From the NCBI GenBank assembly GCA_024276655.1, contig JAJRWU010000079.1, positions 1 to 38,606 on the forward strand: DNA of 38,606 bases, in the 5' to 3' direction. Shown here piece by piece: positions 25,471 to 33,355 of this stretch. Below the pieces are notes generated by a model, which saw nothing but the letters and a program-made list of their open reading frames with translations, searched no databases and was not told where the DNA came from. The position numbers and the translations under genes were made by a program. This stretch comes from Planctomycetota bacterium (GTDB lineage Bacteria; Planctomycetota; Planctomycetia; Pirellulales; Pirellulaceae). How positions within the stretch are numbered: the stretch's first letter is position 1; the number at the start of each line of letters is the position of its first letter.

Positions 25471-25866
25471 ATGGTTGATTTGGATCTGCGCAAGCTCTCT
25501 GCGCCAATCGAAGAACTTCGCCCCAAACTTGATGCCGCTTACAAGCGTCTGGATGCTCAATGGGGGGAAATAGAAGCTTGCCTCAAGAAACTTCCAATTC
25601 CATGCGACGTATCCTACGCCTACTCGGAGGACCCGTGGCAGCCGGAAGATTGTAACTGTCTGGAATGGAAAAAATGGAATGGGAAGAAACGCATTTGCAT
25701 CGTCGCCTATCACATAAATCCTCAGTCAAGCGATTACGACGAAACCACCACGCCATACGATGAGTGGAGCGGCGAACAGCGAATTGAAATGCTTGAACAT
25801 GTCCCCGGCTTGTTCGATGCGGTCGCAAAACAAACGAAAGAATTTATAGATCGAGCGAAGAATTAG
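25471..25866 (+). CDS. Hypothetical protein, 131 aa
   Basis: I do not recognise this protein. It is acidic and probably cytoplasmic, with no signal peptide. An N-terminal helical part (LSAPIEELRPKLDAAYKRLDAQWGEIEACL) precedes a Trp/Tyr-rich region (YAYSEDPWQPEDCNCLEWKKW) and ICIVAYHI. The C-terminal helix is MLEHVPGLFDAVAKQTKEFI. GGAGGAG lies about 12 bases before the ATG, farther than usual. It forms a pair with the 66-aa gene 10 bases on. The region is bounded by inverted dispersed repeats, so it may be an acquired or accessory segment. Confidence 0.6.
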   Translation: MVDLDLRKLSAPIEELRPKLDAAYKRLDAQWGEIEACLKKLPIPCDVSYAYSEDPWQPEDCNCLEWKKWNGKKRICIVAYHINPQSSDYDETTTPYDEWSGEQRIEMLEHVPGLFDAVAKQTKEFIDRAKN

Positions 25867-25876
25867 GAGACGCAAA

Positions 25877-26077
25877 ATGAAGCCTCCTAATCTTCCTTGT
25901 TGGATCGCGCCGTTTTGTTGCGCCGCCCCTTTCTGTGCATTGATACTCTTGGCTTTGTCTCATTTATTGGGCAATCCTGCTGGCGCCTTGGCAATGATTT
26001 CATTGGTTGGACTTTGTGCAAAAACCACGCAGTGGGTTTTGACGGTTCCACGAATAGAATCTGGAAATCGCAAATAA
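25877..26077 (+). CDS. Small membrane protein, 66 aa
   Basis: AGGAG seven bases before the ATG supports this short gene, which starts 10 bases after the previous stop codon. The peptide has a Cys-containing hydrophobic segment (CWIAPFCCAAPFCALILLALSHLL) and a second hydrophobic part (GALAMISLVGLCA), so one or two membrane helices. Its tail is short and basic. No family was recognised. It is likely co-transcribed with the 131-aa protein. Confidence 0.5.
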   Translation: MKPPNLPCWIAPFCCAAPFCALILLALSHLLGNPAGALAMISLVGLCAKTTQWVLTVPRIESGNRK

Positions 26078-26192
26078 CCAACGCGTCGTCGGGGAGATGT
26101 GAGTCAGCCTATAGACGCGGGCGCCTCAGTATATCCGTGCTCCAACCGTGTATCGCCTACAGCCTTATCGCGATTTTTCCGCTGCCCCGCTG

Positions 26193-26260
26193 GCATCCCT
26201 TCGGGATGCGGAATGTCGTGAGACCTCGATCCTCCGGTGGTGTTCGCTGCGCTCGACCAC
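26193..26260. repeat. Hairpin GCATCCC-TTC-GGGATGC and inverted dispersed repeat
   Basis: A perfect 7-bp stem with a TTC loop stands at 26193-26209. At 26234-26260, ccggtggtgttcgctgcgct... is the inverted partner of 24973-24998. The interval 26078-26423 shows no supported gene and is mostly short repeats, including a fragment at about 26336-26361 (caccgcctacgcgggaatga). Confidence 0.6.
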
Positions 26261-26274
26261 ATACGCATCAACTT

Positions 26275-26426
26275 AAGGCGAGCGGCGGAAAATAACTTAC
26301 CCGCACGCAGCGGGAGTCCGTGAGTTTTTTTTGGGTTCCACCGCCTACGCGGGAATGACCGTTTGCTGATTCACTCGCTTGCGCTTCGTGCTTGTATTAG
26401 GTGACTTTTCATCTGCCGCTCGCCTA
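26275..26426. repeat. MITE-like element with about 26-base inverted ends, copy 1
   Basis: The left end aaggcgagcggcggaaaata (26275 on) is repeated in inverted form at the right end (26398-26426, ...tttcatctgccgctcgccta), with a few mismatches. Very similar ends occur at 35934-36013. The right end finishes exactly on the stop codon of the metallo-hydrolase gene (TAG, complement of 26424-26426). No transposase lies within. Confidence 0.6.
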
Positions 26427-27161
26427 GAACTCCAACTCCAAACCATCGTAGCCGATTTCGGTGGCGGGAAAAATCGAACGCGCGGCGTCCAGGCCGATCG
26501 GGTCTTGCTCTTCATTGAGAGGGTTCATATGCACTAGCACCAGCCGACCAGCCCGCGCCCGACGCGCCACCCGCGCCACCGGCGATGTGCAGCTATGCCC
26601 GGTGAGTTCGGCCCGGTCTTCCCAGCCATCGGGAAAATAACACTCATGGACCAGCAGGTCGACGTCTTCGATTTCCCGCACGTACGGCTCCTCTTCGTTG
26701 GCGGTGGTGTCGGTCACGTAGGCAAGGGAACTGCCGGGGCCGTCGAGCCGATATCCCACCGCTCCGCCAGGATGCTTCAAGGGGAAGTGCCGCAAGGTGA
26801 AATCGGCCAGTTGCACGGCGTCGGCCAGCGGCCGCATTTCAAACGGCGGCGCCACCGGAAACAGCGGCTGGGAAAACAGGTGCGTCTCGATGGCGTGGAG
26901 CGTTTCAGGTCGGCCATGCACCGTGACACGCTCCATTTCCTTGTCATAAAGCACATCGTAGAGAAACGTCAAGCCGACGATATGGTCGAGATGCGCATGC
27001 GTGAGAAAAATATCGAGCGTGGTCGTTTGGAGTAAATCGCGGGCGCGGAACAAGCCCGTGCCGGCGTCAAAAAGAATGCCCGCTTCCGGCGCCATGATGC
27101 ATGAAGTATGGCGTTTATTATTCGGGTGGTAGCCCGTAGTGCCTAAGAGAACAAGTTTGAT
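26424..27161 (-). CDS. Metallo-beta-lactamase-fold hydrolase
   Basis: This protein of about 245 aa has the MBL-fold metal motif THAHLDH, an upstream LFDAGTG strand, a DTTANEEEPY segment and VDLLVHECYFPDG. It also has GHSC and LVHMNPL for the later His ligands. It resembles the RNase Z/PhnP-like branch; the substrate is unknown and no signal peptide is present. The start is unusual. GGAGG (complement of 27167-27171) lies five bases before an AUC at 27161-27159, and translation from there gives [M]KLVLLGTTGYHPN, a natural N-terminus. The only standard alternative is TTG at 27194, which overlaps the preceding gene by 17 bases and lacks a ribosome-binding site. The stop codon lies in a dispersed repeat. 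Confidence 0.85.
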   Translation of the reverse strand: MKLVLLGTTGYHPNNKRHTSCIMAPEAGILFDAGTGLFRARDLLQTTTLDIFLTHAHLDHIVGLTFLYDVLYDKEMERVTVHGRPETLHAIETHLFSQPLFPVAPPFEMRPLADAVQLADFTLRHFPLKHPGGAVGYRLDGPGSSLAYVTDTTANEEEPYVREIEDVDLLVHECYFPDGWEDRAELTGHSCTSPVARVARRARAGRLVLVHMNPLNEEQDPIGLDAARSIFPATEIGYDGLELEF

Positions 27162-27177
27162 TTTTTCCTCCGCCGGT

Positions 27178-28335
27178 CTATTTGGGAGTTCCAAACAGAC
27201 GTTTGAGCCCTTGATCGAGTCCTCGATTGATTTGATCTTGCAACACGTTATTGGCGGCGTTGCCGATTGCCTGGCTGGCTAAATTATTGATGGCTCGGCC
27301 GTCGAGGCGCGGCGCCAAAACAGAACCGCCCACGGGAATCCTCACCACTTGCCCCTGCAATGCGCGCCGCGCGATGTCGGTTTTGAGCCAGGCGTCTTGC
27401 AGGGGGATTTCCGCCAGCAGTTGCACCGTTTGATCAAAACCGACGCTGCCCCGCGTCGTGATCTGCACATCGCCGATCTGGATTTTGACGCCCTGATGAT
27501 AGACGCGGCCTTGGCGGATTTCGAGCGAAATTTCCTGTTTGGGCAGGTCGATCCAATCTCGTTGGCTAGTCGAGATCGGTTGCCGGAGAGGACGGCCTTC
27601 GCTCAAACCCTTCAATTGCTGGGCCAAAACGATGTACTGCCGCGCCAATGGCCCAGCGCTGACTCGCGCCGACTCCACCAGCAATTTCCCCAGCACGACG
27701 CCGTTTTGTGGATCGTCGCAGGGGAATTCGGCTTGTTCGAGTTGCAGTGAAAACACGCCTTCGGCTTCAGTTGCGTCGGCCAGCAGCGGCGCCACATACT
27801 TCAACCAGGTGCGGCACATCGCCGGTTCGATCGCGATCTTCTCGGCAACCTGGCCCGGCGCCAGACGAACCACTGCCGGCGTTTGTCGCAGGTCGAGCAT
27901 GGGCGTTACACGTAGCGTTCCTCCGGCGACCGCCAATTCCATGGGCCGCACCCGCGCGACGCCCTCTCGCAATTGAACGTCGAACGCGCCGGCGCCGATT
28001 CCGACCCCCAGTACACGCACGAATTCCCATTGCAATCCTCCGTCGAACTCCAGTTTCGGCGAGACCAGCAGCGAAGGCGTTTGATTTGTTGTTCGATTCG
28101 GCGTTGCTTGACGCGGATCTGCGGCAATTGTGAGCGGGCCTTGAATTCGAAACTTGGTAATCTCGCGGCCTTTCAATTCGAGGTTTTCATCGATCAACGG
28201 CCTCAAACGCGGCGCCAGTTGCGCAAGGTCGTACTCCAGCGCGCCGGTGAGGTCGGCTGTGGGCGTTTCGTGAAGCGACGTCAGCCGGCCCTGGCATCGC
28301 ACTTGAACCGCGGGCGTGGCGGCGATCGATTTCAA
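27178..28335 (-). CDS. C-terminal part of a split AsmA-like envelope protein
   Basis: This 385-aa frame continues the 814-aa frame upstream. Its TTG start overlaps that frame's TGA as TTGA (28332-28335). The content is beta-rich and AsmA/TamB-like: GALEYDLAQLAPRLRPLID, FDVQLREGVARVRPMELAVAGG, LQLEQAEFPCDDPQNGVVLGKL and FDQTVQLLAEIPLQDAWL, ending with IPVGGSVLAPRLDGRAI. Such proteins bridge the inner and outer membranes and handle phospholipid transport or outer-membrane assembly. A one-base backward shift at the A6 run just upstream would fuse the two frames (PQK-NELQILKSIAA) with no gap. So this is either a frameshifted half or a translationally coupled second protein. It ends 17 bases inside the alternative start of the hydrolase gene. 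Confidence 0.7.
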   Translation of the reverse strand: MKSIAATPAVQVRCQGRLTSLHETPTADLTGALEYDLAQLAPRLRPLIDENLELKGREITKFRIQGPLTIAADPRQATPNRTTNQTPSLLVSPKLEFDGGLQWEFVRVLGVGIGAGAFDVQLREGVARVRPMELAVAGGTLRVTPMLDLRQTPAVVRLAPGQVAEKIAIEPAMCRTWLKYVAPLLADATEAEGVFSLQLEQAEFPCDDPQNGVVLGKLLVESARVSAGPLARQYIVLAQQLKGLSEGRPLRQPISTSQRDWIDLPKQEISLEIRQGRVYHQGVKIQIGDVQITTRGSVGFDQTVQLLAEIPLQDAWLKTDIARRALQGQVVRIPVGGSVLAPRLDGRAINNLASQAIGNAANNVLQDQINRGLDQGLKRLFGTPK

Positions 28336-30776
28336 GATTTGTAGTTCGTTTTTTGCGGCGCGTAGGCCGCTTCGCCTTGAAATTGCACTTGGGGCTCCCG
28401 CCAGATGCGGGTCCAGGCGGTGGCGTTGGAAACGGTTTTGGCGCCGCTCGATTCCTCGCCGACGGCGTAGGCAAAGTCTTTAATATCGACATCCCATTTC
28501 AGCAGCGGGGCGTCGTCTTTGTCTTGCAGCGATAGCGCGCCAATCGCCTGGCCCTCCACCCGCAGCGTGGGAGGCAGCCGGGGGTCTTGCAGCCAACGAA
28601 CGGCTCGGGCGAGGTTCGCCCGAAAGGCAATTTGCGTGGCCCCGCGCGGCGCGGCGCCGCTCCAATTCAAGCGATTGTTTTCACAGCGGGCGGCCAGCGT
28701 ATTGGTAGTCAGCACTATTTCGGGAGATGTCCATTGGCCGGCCGACCAATCGCATTGGCTGCTCCCGGCGAGCGAGAGGTTGGGCTCCTCAAGAAACAGG
28801 CCCGGTCCCCAAATTCGCAGTTGTTGGCCTTTGAGCGTGAAGGAGGAAATGTTTGCCTTTTTCGCCGAGAGCGATGTTTTCGCCTTGATGGAAAACCCGC
28901 CATCGGCCGCCCATTCGGGTAACGGTGTGAACGCTTCAAGACGCGGCAACCAGCGATTCACCTCACCGCGCATTTCGAGATCCAGCGGCCAAGCCGTATC
29001 ATCTCCGAGTGTCAGACGCGGCGTTCCGCTGACCGGCGCCGCCAGCACAATGTTTGCCGATTCGGCGCCGGCGTTGATTTCCAACATGCCCGAATCGAGC
29101 GACTGCAAACCCGCCGCGCTGGCCACGCCGTTGGCGGCGAGTTGCACACGCACCTGCGGCTCGCGCCAAGGCCGCCGGTTGGGAGTGGAATACTCGAAAT
29201 TCACGACCGACAAATCGCCCGTGGTGGTAAACCGATTGGCGGAATCGATCTTCCAGGTGAGTTCGCCTTGCGTGGTTCCCCGCAGACGCACATCGCCCAG
29301 TTCCACAAACTGGCCGAGTTGTTGCATGAGTTTGGCGAGATCGCCGCGCAGGGATATTTCACCGCTGTTCCAACGCCCGCCGCCTTCCAACTCCAGAAAG
29401 TCGGCTGTGGCCTTGAATGTATCGACGGCAATCGTTGCGCCGTCGCGACGAGCCGACGCCGCGAACGAAAAGGGACGTTTCCATTGAAGCGCCTTTCCGT
29501 CGTGCGTGGCGGTCAGGTCGGTGGCGGCGGCTTCGGCGCGCCACACATGCGTTTGTTCGCGGCGTCCGCTTTCCAAACTCAGGCGAAGCGTGCCGCCTGT
29601 CACTTCGGCGCCGGTTCGCAGCCGCAGCAGTTGTGGCAGTTGCCGGGCCAGCGTGGCAATTTCACAGTTCATGTCCAGACGACCGGAAACTTGCTCCGCG
29701 ACGCGCAGCCAGTCGACCGATTGCTCGGCGGTTGTTTTATCTTGGACGCCAATGTTTACCGGGAAGGAAAAGGCGGCTTGCACGTCGGCGCCGTCGGCGG
29801 TCAGAAAAAGATCGGAAACATCGATCGATTGGGCCGTTCTCTGGCAAACGCCGCCGGCGGTCAACCGTGTAAAAAACAGACGGTCTTTTCCTACGAACGC
29901 GGGCGCCGCCAGTTGTACGTTCCAGGCTTCGCACTTGACGATTTCGACCTTGCCCGCCCCCGAACTCCAAACGCCCGATGTCTCGAATGTCAGCTCGCCG
30001 CCAAGGGCTGCGGCGGGGTCGACGCGGCGCAACAGCGGCGCAACGGCCGCCAGTGGAAACTGCCGCGAGCGCAACGCCAACTCGCCCTTTCCCCACGGGT
30101 CGGCGGCATCGCTTTGCCAGGAAAAGGCGCCTTGGAGTCGACCGGCCTCCGGCGGCGGTTGCGTATTGCCGCTACGGGGCGCCGTTTGGCTGCGCACTTT
30201 CGCCGATATTTTCCCAGATATCGGCCGGCCTGCTGCTGGAATATCCAACGACAGGGCCATATCGGAAAGGATCACGGTTTTTCCCGTCGTGCGATCAAAC
30301 AGCGTTGCGCGGCCTTGTTCCAGGTCGATGTTTACCGCCATCGCCGATTCGCCCGCCTCCGCTTGCAGAAACGGCGCGAGCGAAGTTTCCCAGTTGCTGC
30401 CGGTCTGACTCCACACGACGAACGCTTCTGGTTTAGAAAGGCGAATTCGTCCCAAATTGGAACGGTCGGCAAGCCAGGCCCCAAGGCTCCGATCTCCGGA
30501 TATGCGTTGGACGCGAGCCAGCGTTTCGCCCTCTGCGTCGACCCACGCGACGTCTTGCAATTCCAGCGGCTGCAGCCAGCCGACCGAGAGCCGTTTGAAG
30601 GTGATTTCTCCTTCGAGCGAGTCCGTTGCATACGAGGCCAACGCCCGTGCGAGCGGCGTCCGGCAGATGATCGTGGGCGCCAACGCCACCAGCGCCGCCA
30701 AGAGAACCGCCAAGGCGAGGAATCGGCGACGCCATCGGGACGACGCCCGTCCGGCGGTCTGACTGCGGCTTGCCAC
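28332..30776 (-). CDS. N-terminal part of a split AsmA-like envelope protein
   Basis: The 814-aa product has a basic N-terminus and one membrane anchor (FLALAVLLAALVALAPTII, about 19-37). A long beta-rich periplasmic region follows, of AsmA/TamB style: YATDSLEGEITFKRLSVGWLQ near the N-terminus, repeated blocks of the form SVDWLRVAEQVSGRLDMNCE, and WREPQVRVQLAANGVASAAG. A GTG start is preceded by GGGAGA seven bases upstream. The frame ends at AAYAPQKTNYKS, a few codons after the run CAAAAAACG (near 28353-28361), inside what looks like a continuous domain. The opposite-strand 556-codon frame is a shadow. The intact protein would be about 1200 aa. Confidence 0.75.
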   Translation of the reverse strand: MASRSQTAGRASSRWRRRFLALAVLLAALVALAPTIICRTPLARALASYATDSLEGEITFKRLSVGWLQPLELQDVAWVDAEGETLARVQRISGDRSLGAWLADRSNLGRIRLSKPEAFVVWSQTGSNWETSLAPFLQAEAGESAMAVNIDLEQGRATLFDRTTGKTVILSDMALSLDIPAAGRPISGKISAKVRSQTAPRSGNTQPPPEAGRLQGAFSWQSDAADPWGKGELALRSRQFPLAAVAPLLRRVDPAAALGGELTFETSGVWSSGAGKVEIVKCEAWNVQLAAPAFVGKDRLFFTRLTAGGVCQRTAQSIDVSDLFLTADGADVQAAFSFPVNIGVQDKTTAEQSVDWLRVAEQVSGRLDMNCEIATLARQLPQLLRLRTGAEVTGGTLRLSLESGRREQTHVWRAEAAATDLTATHDGKALQWKRPFSFAASARRDGATIAVDTFKATADFLELEGGGRWNSGEISLRGDLAKLMQQLGQFVELGDVRLRGTTQGELTWKIDSANRFTTTGDLSVVNFEYSTPNRRPWREPQVRVQLAANGVASAAGLQSLDSGMLEINAGAESANIVLAAPVSGTPRLTLGDDTAWPLDLEMRGEVNRWLPRLEAFTPLPEWAADGGFSIKAKTSLSAKKANISSFTLKGQQLRIWGPGLFLEEPNLSLAGSSQCDWSAGQWTSPEIVLTTNTLAARCENNRLNWSGAAPRGATQIAFRANLARAVRWLQDPRLPPTLRVEGQAIGALSLQDKDDAPLLKWDVDIKDFAYAVGEESSGAKTVSNATAWTRIWREPQVQFQGEAAYAPQKTNYKS

Positions 30777-30984
30777 GAGATATCTCCCTGGGAACAGAGT
30801 TTGGAACCCTGATCTTACGGAAATCCCGTTTTTTCACCTAGATCATCTTGTTTTGCCCCAGTTGGACGTTGAGTTTCCCCAGTATAAATTGGCGCCCTGT
30901 GGTTTGGAATTTGCGACCCAGCGGTTCGGAATCGGTTATGATGGGGGCGGGTTCCCGGTAAATCCTTCGCCGCATGCCGTCTCA

Positions 30985-31018
30985 AGTATTTCGAGTTTGG
31001 CAGTATTTCGAGTTTGGC
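30985..31018. repeat. 17-bp tandem duplication before the DUF1549 gene
   Basis: agtatttcgagtttggc occurs twice head to tail (30985-31001, 31002-31018), about 50 bases before the start codon at 31066. The remainder of 30777-31065 holds no convincing gene and probably contains the divergent promoters for the AsmA-like and DUF1549 genes. Confidence 0.8.
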
Positions 31019-31065
31019 AGTGGCGCGTTATTCCTTCCTACTGCGCCAAGCAGAGGCGTCGTCGC

Positions 31066-33348
31066 ATGATTCAATTTTTATCTGCTCCAGAAACGCGCCG
31101 TTTTTCTGGCCTGCTCTGTCTATTCCTGGCGGCTTGCTGTTGTGCGTCTCCGACAAGCGGCGGCGAGCAATCCCATGAAACGTTCACTGCGGAGCAACGC
31201 AATTTTTGGGCGTTCCAACCGGTGCGCAAGGCCGCCCCGCCAAGCATGCACTCTGCTCAGATGGAAAACGGCGTTGATGCGTTTCTGCTGGAGCGATTGC
31301 AGGAAAAAGGGCTCGCGTTCTCTCCGCCCGCTGTGCGTTTGCAGCTTTTGCGGCGGGCCAAGTTCGATCTGCACGGCCTGCCGCCGACGCCGGAGGAAAT
31401 CCAAGCGTTTCAGTCAGACCACGCGCCCGGCGCCTACGACCGCTTGCTCGACCGCCTGCTGGCCAGCCCTCGGTACGGAGAGAAATGGGGCCGCTATTGG
31501 CTCGACCTAGTTCGTTTTTCCGAAACGGCCGGTTTCAATGCCGACACGCTGCGGCCGTTGGCCTACAAGTATCGAGATTATGCGATCCAGGCGTTCAATC
31601 ACGACACGCCCTACGACCGCTTCGTGCAGGAGCAAATCGCGGGCGATGAACTATTTCCGGAGAGCGAACAGGCGCTCGTCGCGACGGGCTACAACCTGAT
31701 GTGGCCCGATGAAAGCAACGCCTCCGATGTGCTGCTGGCTCGTCAAGACGCCCTCAACGACTTAACCGGCAACGTGGCGTCTGTGTTTTTGGGGCTGACG
31801 CTGGGCTGCGCCCAATGCCACGATCATAAATTTGATCCGCTGTTGCAGGAAGATTTTTATCGGTTGCAAGCCTTTTTTTCCGGCATCACCCCGCGCCAAG
31901 CCGCTCCGTTGGGCAGCACGGCGCAGCTGCGCAGCTATGAAGCGGCGCTGCAAACGTGGCTGGCGGAAACCAAGGAGGTGCGGCTGGAGCTGCATATTTT
32001 GGAGCGCGATGCAAAAGCCAAGTCGGGCCGTATTAAGCGTCTCAAATTTCCCGCCGTGGTTTTGGCGGCGGTCGATACGATGCCGGAACAGCGCACCGCC
32101 TACCAACTGCAGCTGGCGTTTTGGGCCGAACGGCAAATCGAAGTTTCGGAAAAACAGTTGACCGATCAAATGACGCCGGCGCAGCAGGCGCGTCGCCAGG
32201 AATTGCAAGCGGCGCTCAAGCACCTCGAAACAACGAAACCCCAACCGCCGCGAACCGTCGCCGTGATGGCCTCCTTGGAAACCGCCACCGGCCCCGCTGC
32301 CACGTACTTATTGGGCGGCGGAGGTTACGACAACGCGCTGGAGGAATTGCAGCCGGGCTTCGTTTCGATTCTCGCTCGGGGCCAGGAGCCAAAAATTACA
32401 GCGCCGCGCGCCGGGGCGTCGGGCAGACGCACCGCCTTGGCCCGCTGGCTGACCAATCCTGAAAACGCGCTGGCCGGCCGCGTGATGGTGAATCGCATCT
32501 GGCAGGGCCATTTCGGCAAGGGGCTGGTGGAAAACGGCAACGATTTCGGCATTCGCACGCCCCAGCCGGAGCATCTTCCACTGTTGGATTGGCTGACCAC
32601 GGAATTCGTCCGGCAGGGTTGGTCGATCAAACAGATGCATCGGCTGCTGATGACGTCGGCGGCGTATCGGCAATCGACCTATCGGCCCACCATGGGCCAA
32701 ACGCCGTCCAAGAGTTTTTCGGCCGATCCCGGCAACACGCTGTATTGGAGTTTTCCCCGTCGTCGACTGATGGCCGAAAGCATTCGAGACGCCATGTTGC
32801 AGGTTTCCGGCGAACTCGATTTCACCATGTTTGGACCGGGCGTGCGGCCCAACCTCCCGCCGAATTTCAGCAGTCGCCACGGCTGGAAACCTTCGGAGCG
32901 GGCATCGGCCCGGAACCGGCGTTCGGTTTATATTCACGCCAAGCGGAATCTGCCTTATCCGCTGTTGCAGGTGTTCGACCTGCCCGACATGCACGAGAGT
33001 TGTGCGAAACGGGCCGAAACCACGGTCGCCCCGCAATCGCTGATGGTGCTCAACAGCGACCTCATTCTCGACTACGCCCAGGCGTTTTCGAACCGGCTGA
33101 CCAAACAACACACCGCCGAAGAGCAAGCAGGGTTGATCGCATCGGCCTACGAAATGGCTTTCGGCCGCCGTCCCCATGCGGCGGAGCTTTCCGCCGCTGA
33201 AACCTTTCTGCAAACATTGGCCGCCGTATCGGGCGACCCGGCCCAAGAACAACCCGATGCTCAAGGCTGGACGAAGTCGCAGCGCGACGCCGTGGCCGAT
33301 TTTTGCCACGTGCTGTTCAACACCAACGAATTCATTTACCTGGACTAA
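31066..33348 (+). CDS. DUF1549/DUF1553 (PSCyt2-PSD1) planctomycete protein
   Basis: This 760-aa exported protein belongs to the cytochrome-like family greatly expanded in planctomycetes. A signal sequence with a lipobox-like LAACC (about 25-29) is followed by the DUF1549 domain (about 60-260; LLRRAKFDLHGLPPTPEEI, YGEKWGRYWLDLVRFSETAGF). It contains the single haem-type motif CAQCHDHKFDP (CxxCH at 248-252). A coiled linker leads to DUF1553 (about 450-740; RRTALARWLTNPENALAGR, MVNRIWQGHFGKGLV, PRRRLMAESIRDAMLQVSG, and NTNEFIYLD at the end). The separate N-terminal cytochrome domain of longer members is absent. The DUF1501 gene begins 7 bases after the stop, a standard pairing. The function is unproven; a role in polysaccharide breakdown is often proposed. 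Confidence 0.93.
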   Translation: MIQFLSAPETRRFSGLLCLFLAACCCASPTSGGEQSHETFTAEQRNFWAFQPVRKAAPPSMHSAQMENGVDAFLLERLQEKGLAFSPPAVRLQLLRRAKFDLHGLPPTPEEIQAFQSDHAPGAYDRLLDRLLASPRYGEKWGRYWLDLVRFSETAGFNADTLRPLAYKYRDYAIQAFNHDTPYDRFVQEQIAGDELFPESEQALVATGYNLMWPDESNASDVLLARQDALNDLTGNVASVFLGLTLGCAQCHDHKFDPLLQEDFYRLQAFFSGITPRQAAPLGSTAQLRSYEAALQTWLAETKEVRLELHILERDAKAKSGRIKRLKFPAVVLAAVDTMPEQRTAYQLQLAFWAERQIEVSEKQLTDQMTPAQQARRQELQAALKHLETTKPQPPRTVAVMASLETATGPAATYLLGGGGYDNALEELQPGFVSILARGQEPKITAPRAGASGRRTALARWLTNPENALAGRVMVNRIWQGHFGKGLVENGNDFGIRTPQPEHLPLLDWLTTEFVRQGWSIKQMHRLLMTSAAYRQSTYRPTMGQTPSKSFSADPGNTLYWSFPRRRLMAESIRDAMLQVSGELDFTMFGPGVRPNLPPNFSSRHGWKPSERASARNRRSVYIHAKRNLPYPLLQVFDLPDMHESCAKRAETTVAPQSLMVLNSDLILDYAQAFSNRLTKQHTAEEQAGLIASAYEMAFGRRPHAAELSAAETFLQTLAAVSGDPAQEQPDAQGWTKSQRDAVADFCHVLFNTNEFIYLD

Positions 33349-33355
33349 CGCCGCC

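Noticed and set aside
29142-30812. 556-codon plus-strand frame opposite the AsmA-like gene
   Set aside because: No recognisable domain, and biased composition typical of an antisense shadow; the minus-strand frame has an anchor and AsmA-like content.
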